DNA from: Chryseosolibacter sp964493505
GTDB lineage: Bacteria; Bacteroidota; Bacteroidia; Cytophagales; Cyclobacteriaceae
DNA: 64,000 nucleotides
NCBI GenBank assembly: GCA_964493505.1
Contig: CAZBNP010000001.1
Span: 124,001-188,000 of the forward strand
Reading direction: 5' to 3'
Both the position numbers and the translations under genes were made by a program. Positions 42,101 to 50,692 of this stretch are shown here, piece after piece. The number at the start of each line of letters is the position of its first letter. The first letter of the stretch is position 1. The notes beneath the pieces were generated by a model. The model saw nothing but the letters and a program-made list of their open reading frames with translations, had not been told where the DNA came from and did not search any database.

Positions 42101-42602
42101 GCAGGATGACAAGCACCAGGCCGAGTGGCAGGGCGAGGTATTTCAGGTATTTTCGATTCTCGCGCAGGTCGATGACCGCATCGAAAGCCAGCGGCTCAAA
42201 TTCACTGGCTTTCTGCCGGACACTTGCGAATGTCAGCTCGGATTTCGAACCGGATGTAGCCAGCTGAATAAGATTTACCAGGCGATCTTTGACCGAAGGC
42301 AAATGATTGCCAATGAGTCTTGCGCTTTGTTCTTCATCGAGTCCGCGGTTGGCGATCCACCACTGCAATGGCTGGCTCAGAAACTTCACTACACAAAAGG
42401 CCGCTATTGCAAAGAAGGTAAAGAATATCAGCAGTCGTGCCCATTGACTGAGCCAGAGGGTGTGCTCAAGAAGCGCGGCGAGCACAAAATAGCCCGTAAT
42501 GATCGAAAGAGTCAGGATCGCTCCCTTTATAAAGAGATTGAGATAGTATCTCCGCCGAAAAGCCCGAATCTTCTCATGAATGCGTCCTGTTCCTTCGCTC
42601 AT
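39165..42602 (-). CDS. DUF4175 family large membrane protein
   Basis: About 1145 residues from the ATG at 42602 (MSEGTGRIHEKIRAF); the frame extends to 42659. Three transmembrane helices lie in the first 170 residues. A periplasmic part with Ig-like strands (VTNESLTAFYNETFTLKVDL) follows, and then a very long Gln/Glu/Lys-rich coiled coil from about residue 500 to the end (for example MIEQLQEQNKLLEQKKES, EMQQQMEGMQSSMMME). Bacteroidota DUF4175 proteins are often near moxR/BatA-type genes, but none are seen here. Role unknown; the length and coiled coil suggest an envelope-spanning or scaffold protein. Confidence 0.9.
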   Translation of the reverse strand: MSEGTGRIHEKIRAFRRRYYLNLFIKGAILTLSIITGYFVLAALLEHTLWLSQWARLLIFFTFFAIAAFCVVKFLSQPLQWWIANRGLDEEQSARLIGNHLPSVKDRLVNLIQLATSGSKSELTFASVRQKASEFEPLAFDAVIDLRENRKYLKYLALPLGLVLVILLVNSEILTRSTERIVHFNRAYTPAAPFAFEVTNESLTAFYNETFTLKVDLTGKALPRDAYFVSKNQRLKLIPTAPGKFEYTLDRIQQPIDFQIEAAGFFSQNYRLELVNRPELTRFHVELEYPRYLQRSNERLTNAGNLEVPEGTHIRWRLNTAYADRASISFNSDSSVHAFKQSDAQSFVFARKFVNADQYEIGLENNKSENKDRIAYSINVAKDQYPQITVNNYKDTVLYQRILLGGMVSDDYGVTQLQLHFRVRNERREELAKLSVPIPVNGNQQQQSFFYNWAIDSLKLKAGDYLEYNLQVWDNDGVNGRKSTRSATYTFMVPTSEDLVKEISRSQQSTQSQLDKSVKNVNKLQDQIEQAHQKMKGKQSLDWQDKKMLEDIVQQKQELDQMIEQLQEQNKLLEQKKESFTEQDERIREKAEQIQKLMDELLDEETRKLFEELQRLLRENADLSEMRKLLDKMNQNTNNLEKELERTLELFKQLQYDFKLDQSINDLKKHIEEQKEILAETEHLEKQNKSDKKKGEQSSNDKKGEKKPDKGAEEKSSDNTGEQDPDKSKDGRNETERLTDSKELAKQQEELKEKFKKTAERLKELQELGEELNKQDGLPQEDDAREVEEQQDQSQENLNENQPSKARQPQQKALEKMSEMQQQMEGMQSSMMMEMQVENLESLRQIIHGLVKLSFDQESIMKEFNALQQNDPRFNILAQLQLKLRDDAKVLEDSLLALGKKDPMMGSYITREVNEMNNHLEKVIEANKERRRPQASGAMQLTMASINNLALMLDDHFDMMMQMMANAQPSMRKSKQKGQKPSLSEMQQQLNQKIEELKNSGKSGRQLSEELAEMAAEQERIRRALQEMQEKIKDKGETPGGEIPARMEQTEMDLVNKQLTDQLIQRQRQILTRLLDAEKSMREQDMDDERKGETAKDYEKEIPRAFEEYLRLKEKEVELLKTVPPKLYPYYKREVNEYFKRLGTK

Positions 42603-42706
42603 CGCCCAGACATTTATATAGAAAACGCAAAAAAACTGTCGCGGTTGACATCCACCCAATTTAACTGGTATTGGACTCTAAACAAAAAAGTTTGCGGAAA
42701 GAGTCG

Positions 42707-43084
42707 TTATTGCCCGGAGATACTGCCGGGCGTCCATTTGTACTCTTTTTCAAAGTACTCCATCACGTGCATTTTCAACAACTTTTCCTGTTCCAGAAGA
42801 TCAAAGTGAGGAAGTTTCTTGATCAATGTCCAGTGCGGCCAGCCATCCTTGTCGAGGCCGTCCAGTTGGTAGTAACCAGAAAGACTCAGCACTTTGCAGA
42901 TGCCGATGTGCATCAGGTCCTGCTTTTCTTCCTTGCTGAAAACTTTGGTACCGTGTCCGAGTTCCTGGACTCCGATAAGGAAAAGGACGCTGTTGAGGTC
43001 TTTTGGCTTTTTTCCAATGATGGACGAAAGCTCCACCAGCAGTGAATTCCACTGGCGTTCCAGATCGAGATCGCGTTTAAACAT
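42707..43084 (-). CDS. Conserved Bacteroidota protein of unknown function
   Basis: 125 residues, soluble, mostly helical. It contains LNSVLFLIGVQELGHGTKVF, HIGICKVLSLSGYYQLDGLDKDGWPHWTLIK and EKLLKMHVMEYFEKE. No signal peptide or known domain. The strings recur in conserved hypothetical proteins of this phylum. It has a strong SD (GGAGGA) before the ATG, uncommon in Bacteroidota. A gap of about 100 bases separates it from the DUF4175 gene. Confidence 0.8.
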   Translation of the reverse strand: MFKRDLDLERQWNSLLVELSSIIGKKPKDLNSVLFLIGVQELGHGTKVFSKEEKQDLMHIGICKVLSLSGYYQLDGLDKDGWPHWTLIKKLPHFDLLEQEKLLKMHVMEYFEKEYKWTPGSISGQ

Positions 43085-43202
43085 ATTGCAGCTCCTCCCG
43101 GACGCGTCGATAATAATTTATGTTTTCCATACACATACTTATACTCTATTTGAGAGTCAACCTCCCTAAATTAGAACTAGTTTCAGACAAAGATATTATT
43201 CG

Positions 43203-43907
43203 TTGAGCAATTCACCGTCCAATGGAATTCTCGAGGATTTTATATCCCTGTTTTATCCCCGCTACTGTCGGGGATGCCTGAACAATCTTGCCAAAGGAGA
43301 AGAGCTCATCTGCACGCAATGTCTTCTGGAAATGCCAAAGTCGTACTACCATTTACAGCAGGAAAATCCGTTATACCAGAAGTTTCGCGGCCGCCTTCCG
43401 GTGGGGCATGTCATGACGCTTTACAAGTTCGCGAAGCGAAGCCGTGTTCAGCAGATGTTGCACGCGCTGAAGTACAGGCAGCAACCGGAGATCGGCGAAA
43501 TTCTCGGCCGGGTTTATGGAAATGACCTTTTGGAAGCCCGGTATAAGGACCAGTTTGATCTGATTGTTCCGGTTCCGCTGCACGCCATCAGGCGAAAGCT
43601 GCGCGGATATAATCAGAGTGAAGAATTTGGAAAGGGTCTTTCCCGGATCCTGGAAGTACCCTGCGACGATTCACGTGTGACGCGGGCGGTCATGACGGAT
43701 ACGCAGACGCATAGGAGCAGGCTGAGTCGTTGGGAAAACGTCGACAATGTGTTTCAGGTGACAAGCGTTGAAGGTGTCAGAGAAAAGCGCATCCTTCTGG
43801 TAGACGACGTTGTTACCACGGGCGCTACGCTCGAAGCTTGCGGACGAGCCTTGCTCTACGCTGGGTGTCGCGAGCTTAGTATCGCGTGCATCGCGACGGC
43901 GCAATAA
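43203..43907 (+). CDS. comF: ComF family phosphoribosyltransferase-like protein
   Basis: 234 residues. An N-terminal zinc-finger-like CRGC...CTQC pair (about residues 22-45) is followed by a PRT domain, with the PRPP signature LLVDDVVTTGATLEACGR near the C-terminus and VPVPLHAIRRKLRGYNQSEE before it. ComF takes part in DNA uptake in competent bacteria; many homologs in non-competent species have unknown function. The only good start is TTG at 43203 (no in-frame ATG). It is convergent with gldJ, the two sharing a terminator. Confidence 0.9.
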   Translation: MSNSPSNGILEDFISLFYPRYCRGCLNNLAKGEELICTQCLLEMPKSYYHLQQENPLYQKFRGRLPVGHVMTLYKFAKRSRVQQMLHALKYRQQPEIGEILGRVYGNDLLEARYKDQFDLIVPVPLHAIRRKLRGYNQSEEFGKGLSRILEVPCDDSRVTRAVMTDTQTHRSRLSRWENVDNVFQVTSVEGVREKRILLVDDVVTTGATLEACGRALLYAGCRELSIACIATAQ

Positions 43908-43944
43908 AAAAGGCCCTGCTGTTGACAGGGCCTGGAGTTTTTTT
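43904..43944. terminator. Bidirectional terminator between comF and gldJ
   Basis: Stem AGGCCCTG (43911-43918) and CAGGGCCT (43926-43933) with a 7-base loop; a run of A precedes it and a run of seven T follows it, so it can end transcription from both directions. Confidence 0.85.
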
Positions 43945-43955
43945 GACAACCTTCT

Positions 43956-45179
43956 CTAGTAGTTGGATCCCGCGCGGATCATCGCACAGCGGAAACCGAT
44001 AGTAGCGGTTGCAGAGTCCTGATCGAGGTATCTTCTCGTGCCAGGCGACATCCAATAAGCCACGTCTTTCCACGATCCGCCTTTATAAACGCGGGCGCGG
44101 TCGGTGATCAGCGATGTGAAACCTTCGGGATTCTTTTCGTAGTCGCTGTTGTAATTTTTGGAGTCATCGAGGAATCCATCGCGCCGCATAGGGTTCAGGT
44201 CGTCAAAGTCCTGATACGACATGGGGCGATAAACGTCTTGTACCCACTCACTGACATTACCGGCCATGTTGTAGAGCCCGTAGTCATTGGGAGGGAATTC
44301 ATAAATGTAGGAAGTGATTAGCGCGCCATCGTTGAGGCGGCCGGCAATACCGGCGTAGTCACCACGGCCGCGTTTAAAGTTTGCGAGCATGTAACCCATC
44401 TGTTTTCCGTACGGGTTCCTGACAGCGTGACCATCCCAGGGATAGATCCGCTGGTGGGTTTGCATTTCTTCAAGCCATTGGGTACCGATGAGTGCTTGTG
44501 CCGCGTATTCCCATTCCGCTTCGGTAGGAAGGCGGTAGGCAGGAACGACGATACCCGATTCGAGGGGAATACGGCCATCGCTTTCAGCGTAATCTTCACC
44601 CGCGGCCTGTGCGAATCGGATGTTGACAGCGCGGGTTCTCCATACAGCGTAGTTGCTGGCCTGGCTCCACGAGATACCAACGACCGGGAAATAGCGGAAG
44701 CCGGGATAGCGGAAGTAATGTTCGACATAAGGGTCGTTGAAGGCGAGTTTACCAACCCAGACCATCGTGTCAGGGAGGGCAGCCTGATAAGCTTCCTGCG
44801 CGGAGTCCTTCGCGAGGTAGTGAATATATTCCAGCCAGTGAATGTTGGCGATCTCTGTTTCATCCATATAGAAGGATGCAACTGAAACAGTTCGCTCCAG
44901 ATTGTCGCGGTAAGACATCACATCTTCTTCGTAGGATCCCATCACCGCACGGCCACCTTCGATAAAGACCATGTTCGGTGCGTCTGGTTGACCTTCGTAT
45001 GGATTTACCATGAAGCCGCCAGCGTCTTCGTCATTGAAAGCCAATCCCGTTGCCGTGCTGAACTGACCGGGATTAGATGCTGTTGGTTTGCCACCGCCGC
45101 TAAAAAGTGAGCAGCCCGACAAGGCTACAGATCCGCAGACGGCCCATAAAAGAACTCGGAGTGAATAATTCATCGTCAT
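43956..45179 (-). CDS. gldJ: Gliding motility lipoprotein GldJ
   Basis: About 407 residues from the ATG at 45179 (MTMNYSLRVLLWAVCGSVALSGC, lipobox VALSGC). A sulfatase-modifying-factor (FGE-type) fold follows: MVFIEGGRAVMGSYEEDV, SFYMDETEIANIHWLEYI, ALPDTMVWVGKLAFNDPYVEHYFRYP, and YNMAGNVSEWVQDVYRP. The STATGLAFNDEDAGGF and DVMSYRDN segments are GldJ-specific rather than GldK. GldJ is an outer-membrane lipoprotein needed for gliding and stable GldK in the type IX secretion machine. An ATG at 45173 is the alternative start; the frame reaches 45230. Confidence 0.9.
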   Translation of the reverse strand: MTMNYSLRVLLWAVCGSVALSGCSLFSGGGKPTASNPGQFSTATGLAFNDEDAGGFMVNPYEGQPDAPNMVFIEGGRAVMGSYEEDVMSYRDNLERTVSVASFYMDETEIANIHWLEYIHYLAKDSAQEAYQAALPDTMVWVGKLAFNDPYVEHYFRYPGFRYFPVVGISWSQASNYAVWRTRAVNIRFAQAAGEDYAESDGRIPLESGIVVPAYRLPTEAEWEYAAQALIGTQWLEEMQTHQRIYPWDGHAVRNPYGKQMGYMLANFKRGRGDYAGIAGRLNDGALITSYIYEFPPNDYGLYNMAGNVSEWVQDVYRPMSYQDFDDLNPMRRDGFLDDSKNYNSDYEKNPEGFTSLITDRARVYKGGSWKDVAYWMSPGTRRYLDQDSATATIGFRCAMIRAGSNY

Positions 45180-45537
45180 TTTTTCTAAAAAGTAGATGCT
45201 AATATAAAGAGATAATCTCGTTTTTTCCAAGTGCCTGATCGACCCTCTTTCCCGCCAGTGATATTTTTGGCGTTAAGGTGAACGAAGCAACCGATAATCT
45301 ATCCTTTTTCAGCGACAACTTGCCCGTCTGTTTTCTTTCCTGTCAGCCCTTTCTTCCCTCCTGATCATGTCTTAAACGCAGGAAGGCGCCCTCGTATTGT
45401 ATCGGGAATCTACTGTCCAAAAATGGGACTTCAGGCACCGCGGTTTTTTTGAAAAACGCGGTTTAAATCCTGCCCGTAAGGATTTGCCCAAATGGTACGG
45501 TTTTTCGCTTACGGCGGAGCCTAACTTTACTTTCGAT
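45180..45537. other. 358-base intergenic region
   Basis: No gene supported. The frame at 45397-45537 runs into the next protein but lacks similarity to it. Some short hairpins and an A/T-rich stretch near 45190-45230 may hold the gldJ promoter; no exact TAnnTTTG was found. Confidence 0.4.
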
Positions 45538-45795
45538 ATGATGACCACGTTACAGGATTTCAGGACGATGCCCTTCGAGAAAAAATGCGATCACGTCACC
45601 TTCAGCGGTAGTTTTCTGACACAGCGGATCCTCGGGGATTGCAAAGTATTCTTGTACCACTCAAGCGAGTTTTTCGTCGAGGTTTTTTATTCACCCCGGC
45701 ACCACAAAGTGCTGATGATAAACGCATTTGACCAGGTGACGGGACTGGAACCCTATCTCGATAAGATTTCGCTTGCCGGCCTTGCCGCAGGCTGA
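45538..45795 (+). CDS. Small conserved Bacteroidota protein of unknown function
   Basis: 85 residues from the ATG at 45538 (MMTTLQDFRTMPFEKKCDHV); a second ATG follows at once at 45541. Strings such as LQDFRTMPFEKKCD, LGDCKVFLYHSSEFFVEVFYSP and VLMINAFDQVTGLEPYLD recur in a short protein family of the phylum. Soluble, alpha/beta. The open frame reaches 45397, but the extra 47 residues are not family-like. The end overlaps the end of mfd by 43 bases on the opposite strand, so the two transcripts are complementary at their ends. Confidence 0.78.
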   Translation: MMTTLQDFRTMPFEKKCDHVTFSGSFLTQRILGDCKVFLYHSSEFFVEVFYSPRHHKVLMINAFDQVTGLEPYLDKISLAGLAAG

Positions 45796-48700
45796 CCGAT
45801 ACTGCGCAGGAGTTCGATGGCGGCATCCACGGAAGTGATGTTGTCCACAACAAGCATGGCCTTGCCCGCACTGTCGCGCATCCTGCACCGCCGCGAATTC
45901 GCTTTGACAAAGTTCAGTATCAGGCCAAAAGTATCGGAGTTGAAGTAGTTGTCGTTGTTCGACACAAAATACGCCCGTATTTTCTCTCCCTTGAGCGTGA
46001 GCCGCTCAAAGCCCAGCCGCTCACCGTACCAGCGCAATCGCACAGAATTGATCAGCTCCAGCACCGAAGGGGGGATCGGCCCAAACCGGTCTTTGATCTC
46101 GGCGGAAAATTTCTCCAGTTGATCTTCGTCCCGGATGTTGTCAAGCCGGGAATATAACTGCAGACGTTCACTGGTGCTGTTAACAAAAGTATCGGGGATA
46201 AGAATCTCGAGATCGGTTTCGATAACACAATCCTGAACGATCAGTTTTGCTTTTTCTGCCAGCTCGGCGGCGAACAGATCTTTGAAATCGGTTTCCTTCA
46301 GTTCCTGGATTGCTTCATCGAGGATCTTGTGATAGGTATCGAAGCCGAGGTCGCTGATAAATCCACTTTGCTCGGCACCCAGCAGGTTGCCGGCACCCCT
46401 GATATCGAGGTCGCGCATAGCCACTTTGAAACCATCGCCCAGATCCGAAAACTCTTCAAGCGCCGCCAGTCGTTTACGGGAGTCGGCGGTGAGTAACGAC
46501 GCAGGCGGTGTCAACAGGTAGCAGAACGCTTTTTTGTTAGTTCGCCCCACACGGCCGCGCATCTGATGGAGATCTGAAAGCCCGAACATGTGTGCCTGGT
46601 TGATGATGATCGTATTGACGTTCGGGATATCGAGGCCAGACTCGATGATGTTCGTTGACACCAACACGTCGTACTCGCCATCGATAAACTTCACCATCGC
46701 TTTCTCGAGTTTATCGCCTTCCATCTGCCCGTGGGCGATTCCGACACGGGCGTCTGGTACGAGTTTGTAAACGGTGTTTGCAACTGCTTCTATGTCGCTA
46801 ACGCGGTTGTGGACAAAGAACACCTGGCCGCCGCGTTTCAATTCGGCACTTACCGCATCGCGGATCACTATTTCGTCGAACGAATGTAGCTCGGTGGTGA
46901 CCGGTTGCCGGTTTGGCGGAGGCGTCGAGATGATGCTGAGATCGCGCGCGCCCATCAGGGAGAAATGCAACGTGCGGGGTATGGGCGTAGCCGTGAGCGT
47001 GAGCACGTCTATGTTTACCTTGAATTCCTTCAGGCGGTCCTTTACCTTCACGCCAAATTTTTGTTCCTCGTCGACGATAAGCAGCCCCAGATTTTTGAAT
47101 TTCACATCCTTGCTCACGATGCGGTGAGTCCCGATCAGGATATCGACCTTCCCCTCCCCTACTTCGTTGAGGATGTTTTTGATGTCCTTGTCGGATTTAA
47201 AGCGGGAGATATAGTTTACTTTGACGGGGTAGTTCGCCAACCGCTCGCTGAACGTCCGGTGATGCTGCATCGCGAGAATAGTGGTAGGCACGAGCACGGC
47301 TACCTGCCTTCCCTCGGTGGCTGCTTTGAATGCCGCGCGAATGGCTACTTCGGTTTTTCCAAACCCCACATCTCCGCATACCAGACGATCCATGGGATGA
47401 GGCGCCTCCATGTCGCGCTTCACATCTTCTGTTGCCCTTGCCTGGTCGGGAGTATCATCGTATATGAACGAAGACTCCAGTTCCGCCTGGAGATATCCGT
47501 CGGGTGGAAAAGCGAAGCCGGGCGCCGACTTGCGTTTCGCATAAAGTTCGATCAATTCGCGCGCAATATCCTGAACGCGCTTCCTCGCTTTCGCCTTTTT
47601 GTTCTCCCATTCCTGTGTGCCGAGCTTGCTGATGATCGGAGGAGCGCCGTCTTTGCCGGAGTACCGCGATATCTTGTGAAGAGCGTGGATACTGATGTAG
47701 ACCAGATCATCATCGCGATAAACGAGCCGGATAGCTTCCTGCTCGTGACCGTTTACCGTCTTCTTCTCAAGGCCGGCAAACTTTGCGATTCCGTAGTCTA
47801 TATGTGTTACAAAGTCGCCGGGTTGAAGGGTCTGCAGTTCGCGGAGCGTAAGCGCTTTCGACTTGGTGAATTTCTCCTTTGAACGATAGCGGTGGAAGCG
47901 CTCGAATATCTGATGATCTGTGTAGCAAACCATTTTCAGGTTGTGGTCTACAAATCCCTGGCGCAGTGAAAAATCGAGCGACTGAAATCCCAGCTCCGGG
48001 CTGAGTTCTTCCAGGATGCCTTTAAGTCGTTCGAGTTGTCGGGGTATATCCACCGCGATGAAGTTCTGGTACCCCTGAATCTGACGGTCGCGGAGATCTG
48101 ACGCCAGCATCTCGAAGTCCTTATTGAACGACGGCTGACCGGAAGATGCAAGGTCGAACGTAGTAGCGTTGTCCAGTGAAAACCGATTGCCGAACTCGAT
48201 ACGCCGGAAGCTTTCTGAACGGCTGATGAAATTGAACGGAGGCTCAAACAGCTGGCCTGGTGTGGAGACCACGGTGGTGTTTCCGCTTTCCTTCACTATC
48301 CGACCGAATGACGAAGTAGCCTTTTCGAAAGCCTTCTCGAGTAAATCGCCACAGTGCTGGAAATCTCGGAACCAAAGCTGCGTGTCGGAGCTGATAAAAT
48401 CCAGGAACGACTGGCGCTCTTCGTGGATAAGCTTCGTCTGAACGTTCGGAATGATACTCACAGACTCCTGCGACTCTACCGACAGTTGTGAGCCCGGCTC
48501 AAACGTCCGGATGCCATCCACCTCGTCTCCGAAAAGTTCGATACGAAACGGCAACTCGTGAGCAAACGAAAAGATATCGATGATACCGCCGCGTACCGCA
48601 AACTGCCCTGCTTCGTACACGAAGTCGGTTTTCTCAAAGTCGTACGTGTGAAGGAAGTCTTCCAGGAACTGCATGTCCAGCTTCTCCGAAAGAGTGATCT

Positions 48701-49130
48701 TAAATGTATTACTGGCGAGTGATCGCTTGTTGATAACCTTTTCGCTAAGCGCGTCGGGGTAGGTGAGCACAATCTCGTGACCCTTATTGTTGGCCAGTCG
48801 GTTTAGCACCTCCGCCCTCATCAGGATGTTTGCGTTCTCAACTTCGTTGAATTCGTACGGTCGCTTGTACGACATTGGAAAGAGCAGGATCTCCCTGTCG
48901 AGCAGGTTTTGAAGATCGTTCTGGACGTAGGCAGCTTCTTCACGGTCTTGCAGCACCACCACGCAGTTGCCTGGCTTCAGCTTCCACACGGCGGCCAGCA
49001 CTACCACATCGAGACTTCCGGAGAGACCTTTCAGGCGGATGTTGACCGGAGAAGGCGCATTAATCCCCGCGGCAACGGTCTTTATAAGGCCATCCGCCTG
49101 GTAAATGCTCAAGAAGTCGTTCGCCCTCAC
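45753..49130 (-). CDS. mfd: Transcription-repair coupling factor Mfd
   Basis: 1125 residues. UvrB-like N-terminal domains (about 1-400), the CarD-like RNA-polymerase-interaction domain (about 420-500: DFVTHIDYGIAKFAGLEKK), the translocase RecG-like motor with GDVGFGKTEVAIRA (Walker A), DEEQKFGV and VLVSTNIIESGLDIPN, and the C-terminal TRCF domain. Mfd removes stalled RNA polymerase and recruits UvrA/B to lesions. The start is GTG (49130) and a consensus promoter lies upstream at 49172-49179. Confidence 0.96.
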   Translation of the reverse strand: MRANDFLSIYQADGLIKTVAAGINAPSPVNIRLKGLSGSLDVVVLAAVWKLKPGNCVVVLQDREEAAYVQNDLQNLLDREILLFPMSYKRPYEFNEVENANILMRAEVLNRLANNKGHEIVLTYPDALSEKVINKRSLASNTFKITLSEKLDMQFLEDFLHTYDFEKTDFVYEAGQFAVRGGIIDIFSFAHELPFRIELFGDEVDGIRTFEPGSQLSVESQESVSIIPNVQTKLIHEERQSFLDFISSDTQLWFRDFQHCGDLLEKAFEKATSSFGRIVKESGNTTVVSTPGQLFEPPFNFISRSESFRRIEFGNRFSLDNATTFDLASSGQPSFNKDFEMLASDLRDRQIQGYQNFIAVDIPRQLERLKGILEELSPELGFQSLDFSLRQGFVDHNLKMVCYTDHQIFERFHRYRSKEKFTKSKALTLRELQTLQPGDFVTHIDYGIAKFAGLEKKTVNGHEQEAIRLVYRDDDLVYISIHALHKISRYSGKDGAPPIISKLGTQEWENKKAKARKRVQDIARELIELYAKRKSAPGFAFPPDGYLQAELESSFIYDDTPDQARATEDVKRDMEAPHPMDRLVCGDVGFGKTEVAIRAAFKAATEGRQVAVLVPTTILAMQHHRTFSERLANYPVKVNYISRFKSDKDIKNILNEVGEGKVDILIGTHRIVSKDVKFKNLGLLIVDEEQKFGVKVKDRLKEFKVNIDVLTLTATPIPRTLHFSLMGARDLSIISTPPPNRQPVTTELHSFDEIVIRDAVSAELKRGGQVFFVHNRVSDIEAVANTVYKLVPDARVGIAHGQMEGDKLEKAMVKFIDGEYDVLVSTNIIESGLDIPNVNTIIINQAHMFGLSDLHQMRGRVGRTNKKAFCYLLTPPASLLTADSRKRLAALEEFSDLGDGFKVAMRDLDIRGAGNLLGAEQSGFISDLGFDTYHKILDEAIQELKETDFKDLFAAELAEKAKLIVQDCVIETDLEILIPDTFVNSTSERLQLYSRLDNIRDEDQLEKFSAEIKDRFGPIPPSVLELINSVRLRWYGERLGFERLTLKGEKIRAYFVSNNDNYFNSDTFGLILNFVKANSRRCRMRDSAGKAMLVVDNITSVDAAIELLRSIGQPAARPASEILSR

Positions 49131-49171
49131 TATCCGTTAAAATCGGGTTGCCCTTATAACAAAGGGGGCCG

Positions 49172-49179
49172 CAAATATA
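49172..49179 (-). promoter_or_regulatory. mfd promoter -7 element
   Basis: On the minus strand TATATTTG fits TAnnTTTG. A TTGG sits about 20 bases further upstream as a possible -33. The start codon is about 40 bases downstream. Confidence 0.5.
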
Positions 49180-49226
49180 GTTTTCGATTCTACCTCAATC
49201 CAACAGGAAGGCTCCATTTTCTGTTC

Positions 49227-49234
49227 TAAATTTG
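49227..49234 (+). promoter_or_regulatory. Candidate -7 element for the 49241 gene
   Basis: TAAATTTG fits TAnnTTTG; it lies 7-14 bases before the GTG start of the small membrane protein. The predicted transcription start would fall on or next to the GTG, implying a leaderless mRNA if real. Confidence 0.3.
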
Positions 49235-49240
49235 ATCGTC

Positions 49241-49429
49241 GTGGAGTTTATTCAGCATATCTTCCTGTATTTGTCCTGGTGCGCACTGGGTGGGATGATA
49301 TTGGGCTTGTACAAGCCCTGGGTAATGCTGTGGTGGGAAGACAAGCAAAATCGGAAAAAAGTTATTGTCCTCTACGGTACTGTAGCGGCCGTTTCTTTTG
49401 GGGTGTACAGGATTTTGCTTGTGATCTAG
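49241..49429 (+). CDS. Small membrane protein (62 aa)
   Basis: Starts GTG at 49241 (MEFIQHIFLYLSWCALGG). Two hydrophobic stretches, about residues 5-26 and 43-60, flank KPWVMLWWEDKQNRKKV, a string I recognise from short conserved Bacteroidota membrane proteins. Function unknown. A TTG at 49232 would add three residues. It is convergent with the THUMP-like methyltransferase gene. Confidence 0.7.
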   Translation: MEFIQHIFLYLSWCALGGMILGLYKPWVMLWWEDKQNRKKVIVLYGTVAAVSFGVYRILLVI

Positions 49430-49438
49430 CCGGTCAGC

Positions 49439-50662
49439 TCACACAATACGCTCAGCCACCACGGTGTACTTTTTCGTCGGACCGGTAAACGCGATCAGGA
49501 ACTTGTCACCGCCGGCCCTGACGCCGACTTTGCTTGCCAGGGCTTCCGCGCTCAGCGGGAAATTTCGCGTTGTGACATTCGCGTAACCATCTTCAAAATA
49601 CTTCCTGACCTCCGTCTTCTGCGGACGGACAAACGCCTCAATTCGAAATCTTTTTCCCGGAAAGTCTTCAATCAGCCGGGAGGAACTGTAGAGATGGGTA
49701 TTCGTATGAACTTTGCTGACGCCGAATCGCGCGCCTACCGTTTTGAATGCTCCCGCCTTCATGATCGACGCGTTTGGTTCATACAGATATTGCGACGGCT
49801 CTCTGATGACAGCATTGTGCGACCGCTCTTCTTCGAAAGTAAAGTTGAAGGTCTGCCGGGATCCATCCGACAGAATATTAACCGTCTCAATTTGCGGCGT
49901 GGGTGAGGCCGAAGCTTCGCAAAGAAAGAGGAGTTCCTTGCACTCGTTGCCCACTGACACCACGTAGACGCGACTGAAATTCGGAAGCTGTGCGATACCC
50001 GCCTGGATGTCGAGTAGCGGACTCGCCTTGATCATCAGACAACGCGATTTCCCGAGAATCGCCGGCGCTAGCTTCCCGACGTCAGGCCGGGCACTTTCAA
50101 AACCCACAATCCTTTTCCCCGATCCTGTGCGCCGCGAAGGGTCGATGTAGGTGAAATCAAAGCCCGGTCCGGTAGCGACAAAATCCTCGGCCGTGGTCGG
50201 ATGGTAGGTGATGTTACCGGCGCCGAGGAGTTCATGATTGAATTTTCCGATGTTGAGCAGCGACTCATTGGGTTCGACACAATGCACGTGCGCCCAAACT
50301 TTGCTGAAAAAATACGTGTCGACACCAAATCCTCCTGTCAGGTCCGCCCCCGTAGCCGGCAGATCGCCGAGGATTCCGGCAGCGATCCCACTCTTGAACC
50401 TGGCGGTGGTTTCCGATGACGATTGTTCAAAATTCTCCTGTGGAGGGTAAATGATATTCGGAGTATTGTAGTAGAGCGGCAGCTTCTCCCGCGCTTTTCT
50501 TCTTACCGCGATCTGTTCAAATAACTGTGACGTCGGGATACCGAGTATCTCCTTGTTCCTGAGAATAATATCCCGCATATCGCTATGCTCGTTGTCGAGC
50601 AGGTATTTCCGCACCGGTCCGGAAGATAAGGCGTCAATTAGCGATCGGGCATCTTTTTTCAA
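49439..50662 (-). CDS. SAM-dependent methyltransferase with THUMP-like domain
   Basis: About 408 residues from TTG 50662 (LKKDARSLIDAL); GTG at 50686 is the other option, and the frame reaching 50920 overlaps the divergent gene and is not credible. Motif I is DLTGGFGVDTYFFSK and motif IV YIDPSRRTGSG, a DPxR-type typical of RNA methyltransferases such as RlmI/TrmN-like enzymes; the C-terminus has a THUMP-like fold (SAEALASKVGVRAGGDKFLIAF). Probable substrate RNA. It is divergent from the BaiN flavoprotein gene. Confidence 0.8.
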   Translation of the reverse strand: MKKDARSLIDALSSGPVRKYLLDNEHSDMRDIILRNKEILGIPTSQLFEQIAVRRKAREKLPLYYNTPNIIYPPQENFEQSSSETTARFKSGIAAGILGDLPATGADLTGGFGVDTYFFSKVWAHVHCVEPNESLLNIGKFNHELLGAGNITYHPTTAEDFVATGPGFDFTYIDPSRRTGSGKRIVGFESARPDVGKLAPAILGKSRCLMIKASPLLDIQAGIAQLPNFSRVYVVSVGNECKELLFLCEASASPTPQIETVNILSDGSRQTFNFTFEEERSHNAVIREPSQYLYEPNASIMKAGAFKTVGARFGVSKVHTNTHLYSSSRLIEDFPGKRFRIEAFVRPQKTEVRKYFEDGYANVTTRNFPLSAEALASKVGVRAGGDKFLIAFTGPTKKYTVVAERIV

Positions 50663-50692
50663 TGTTCGAAATCTGGTAGGTTGCACAGTTGG

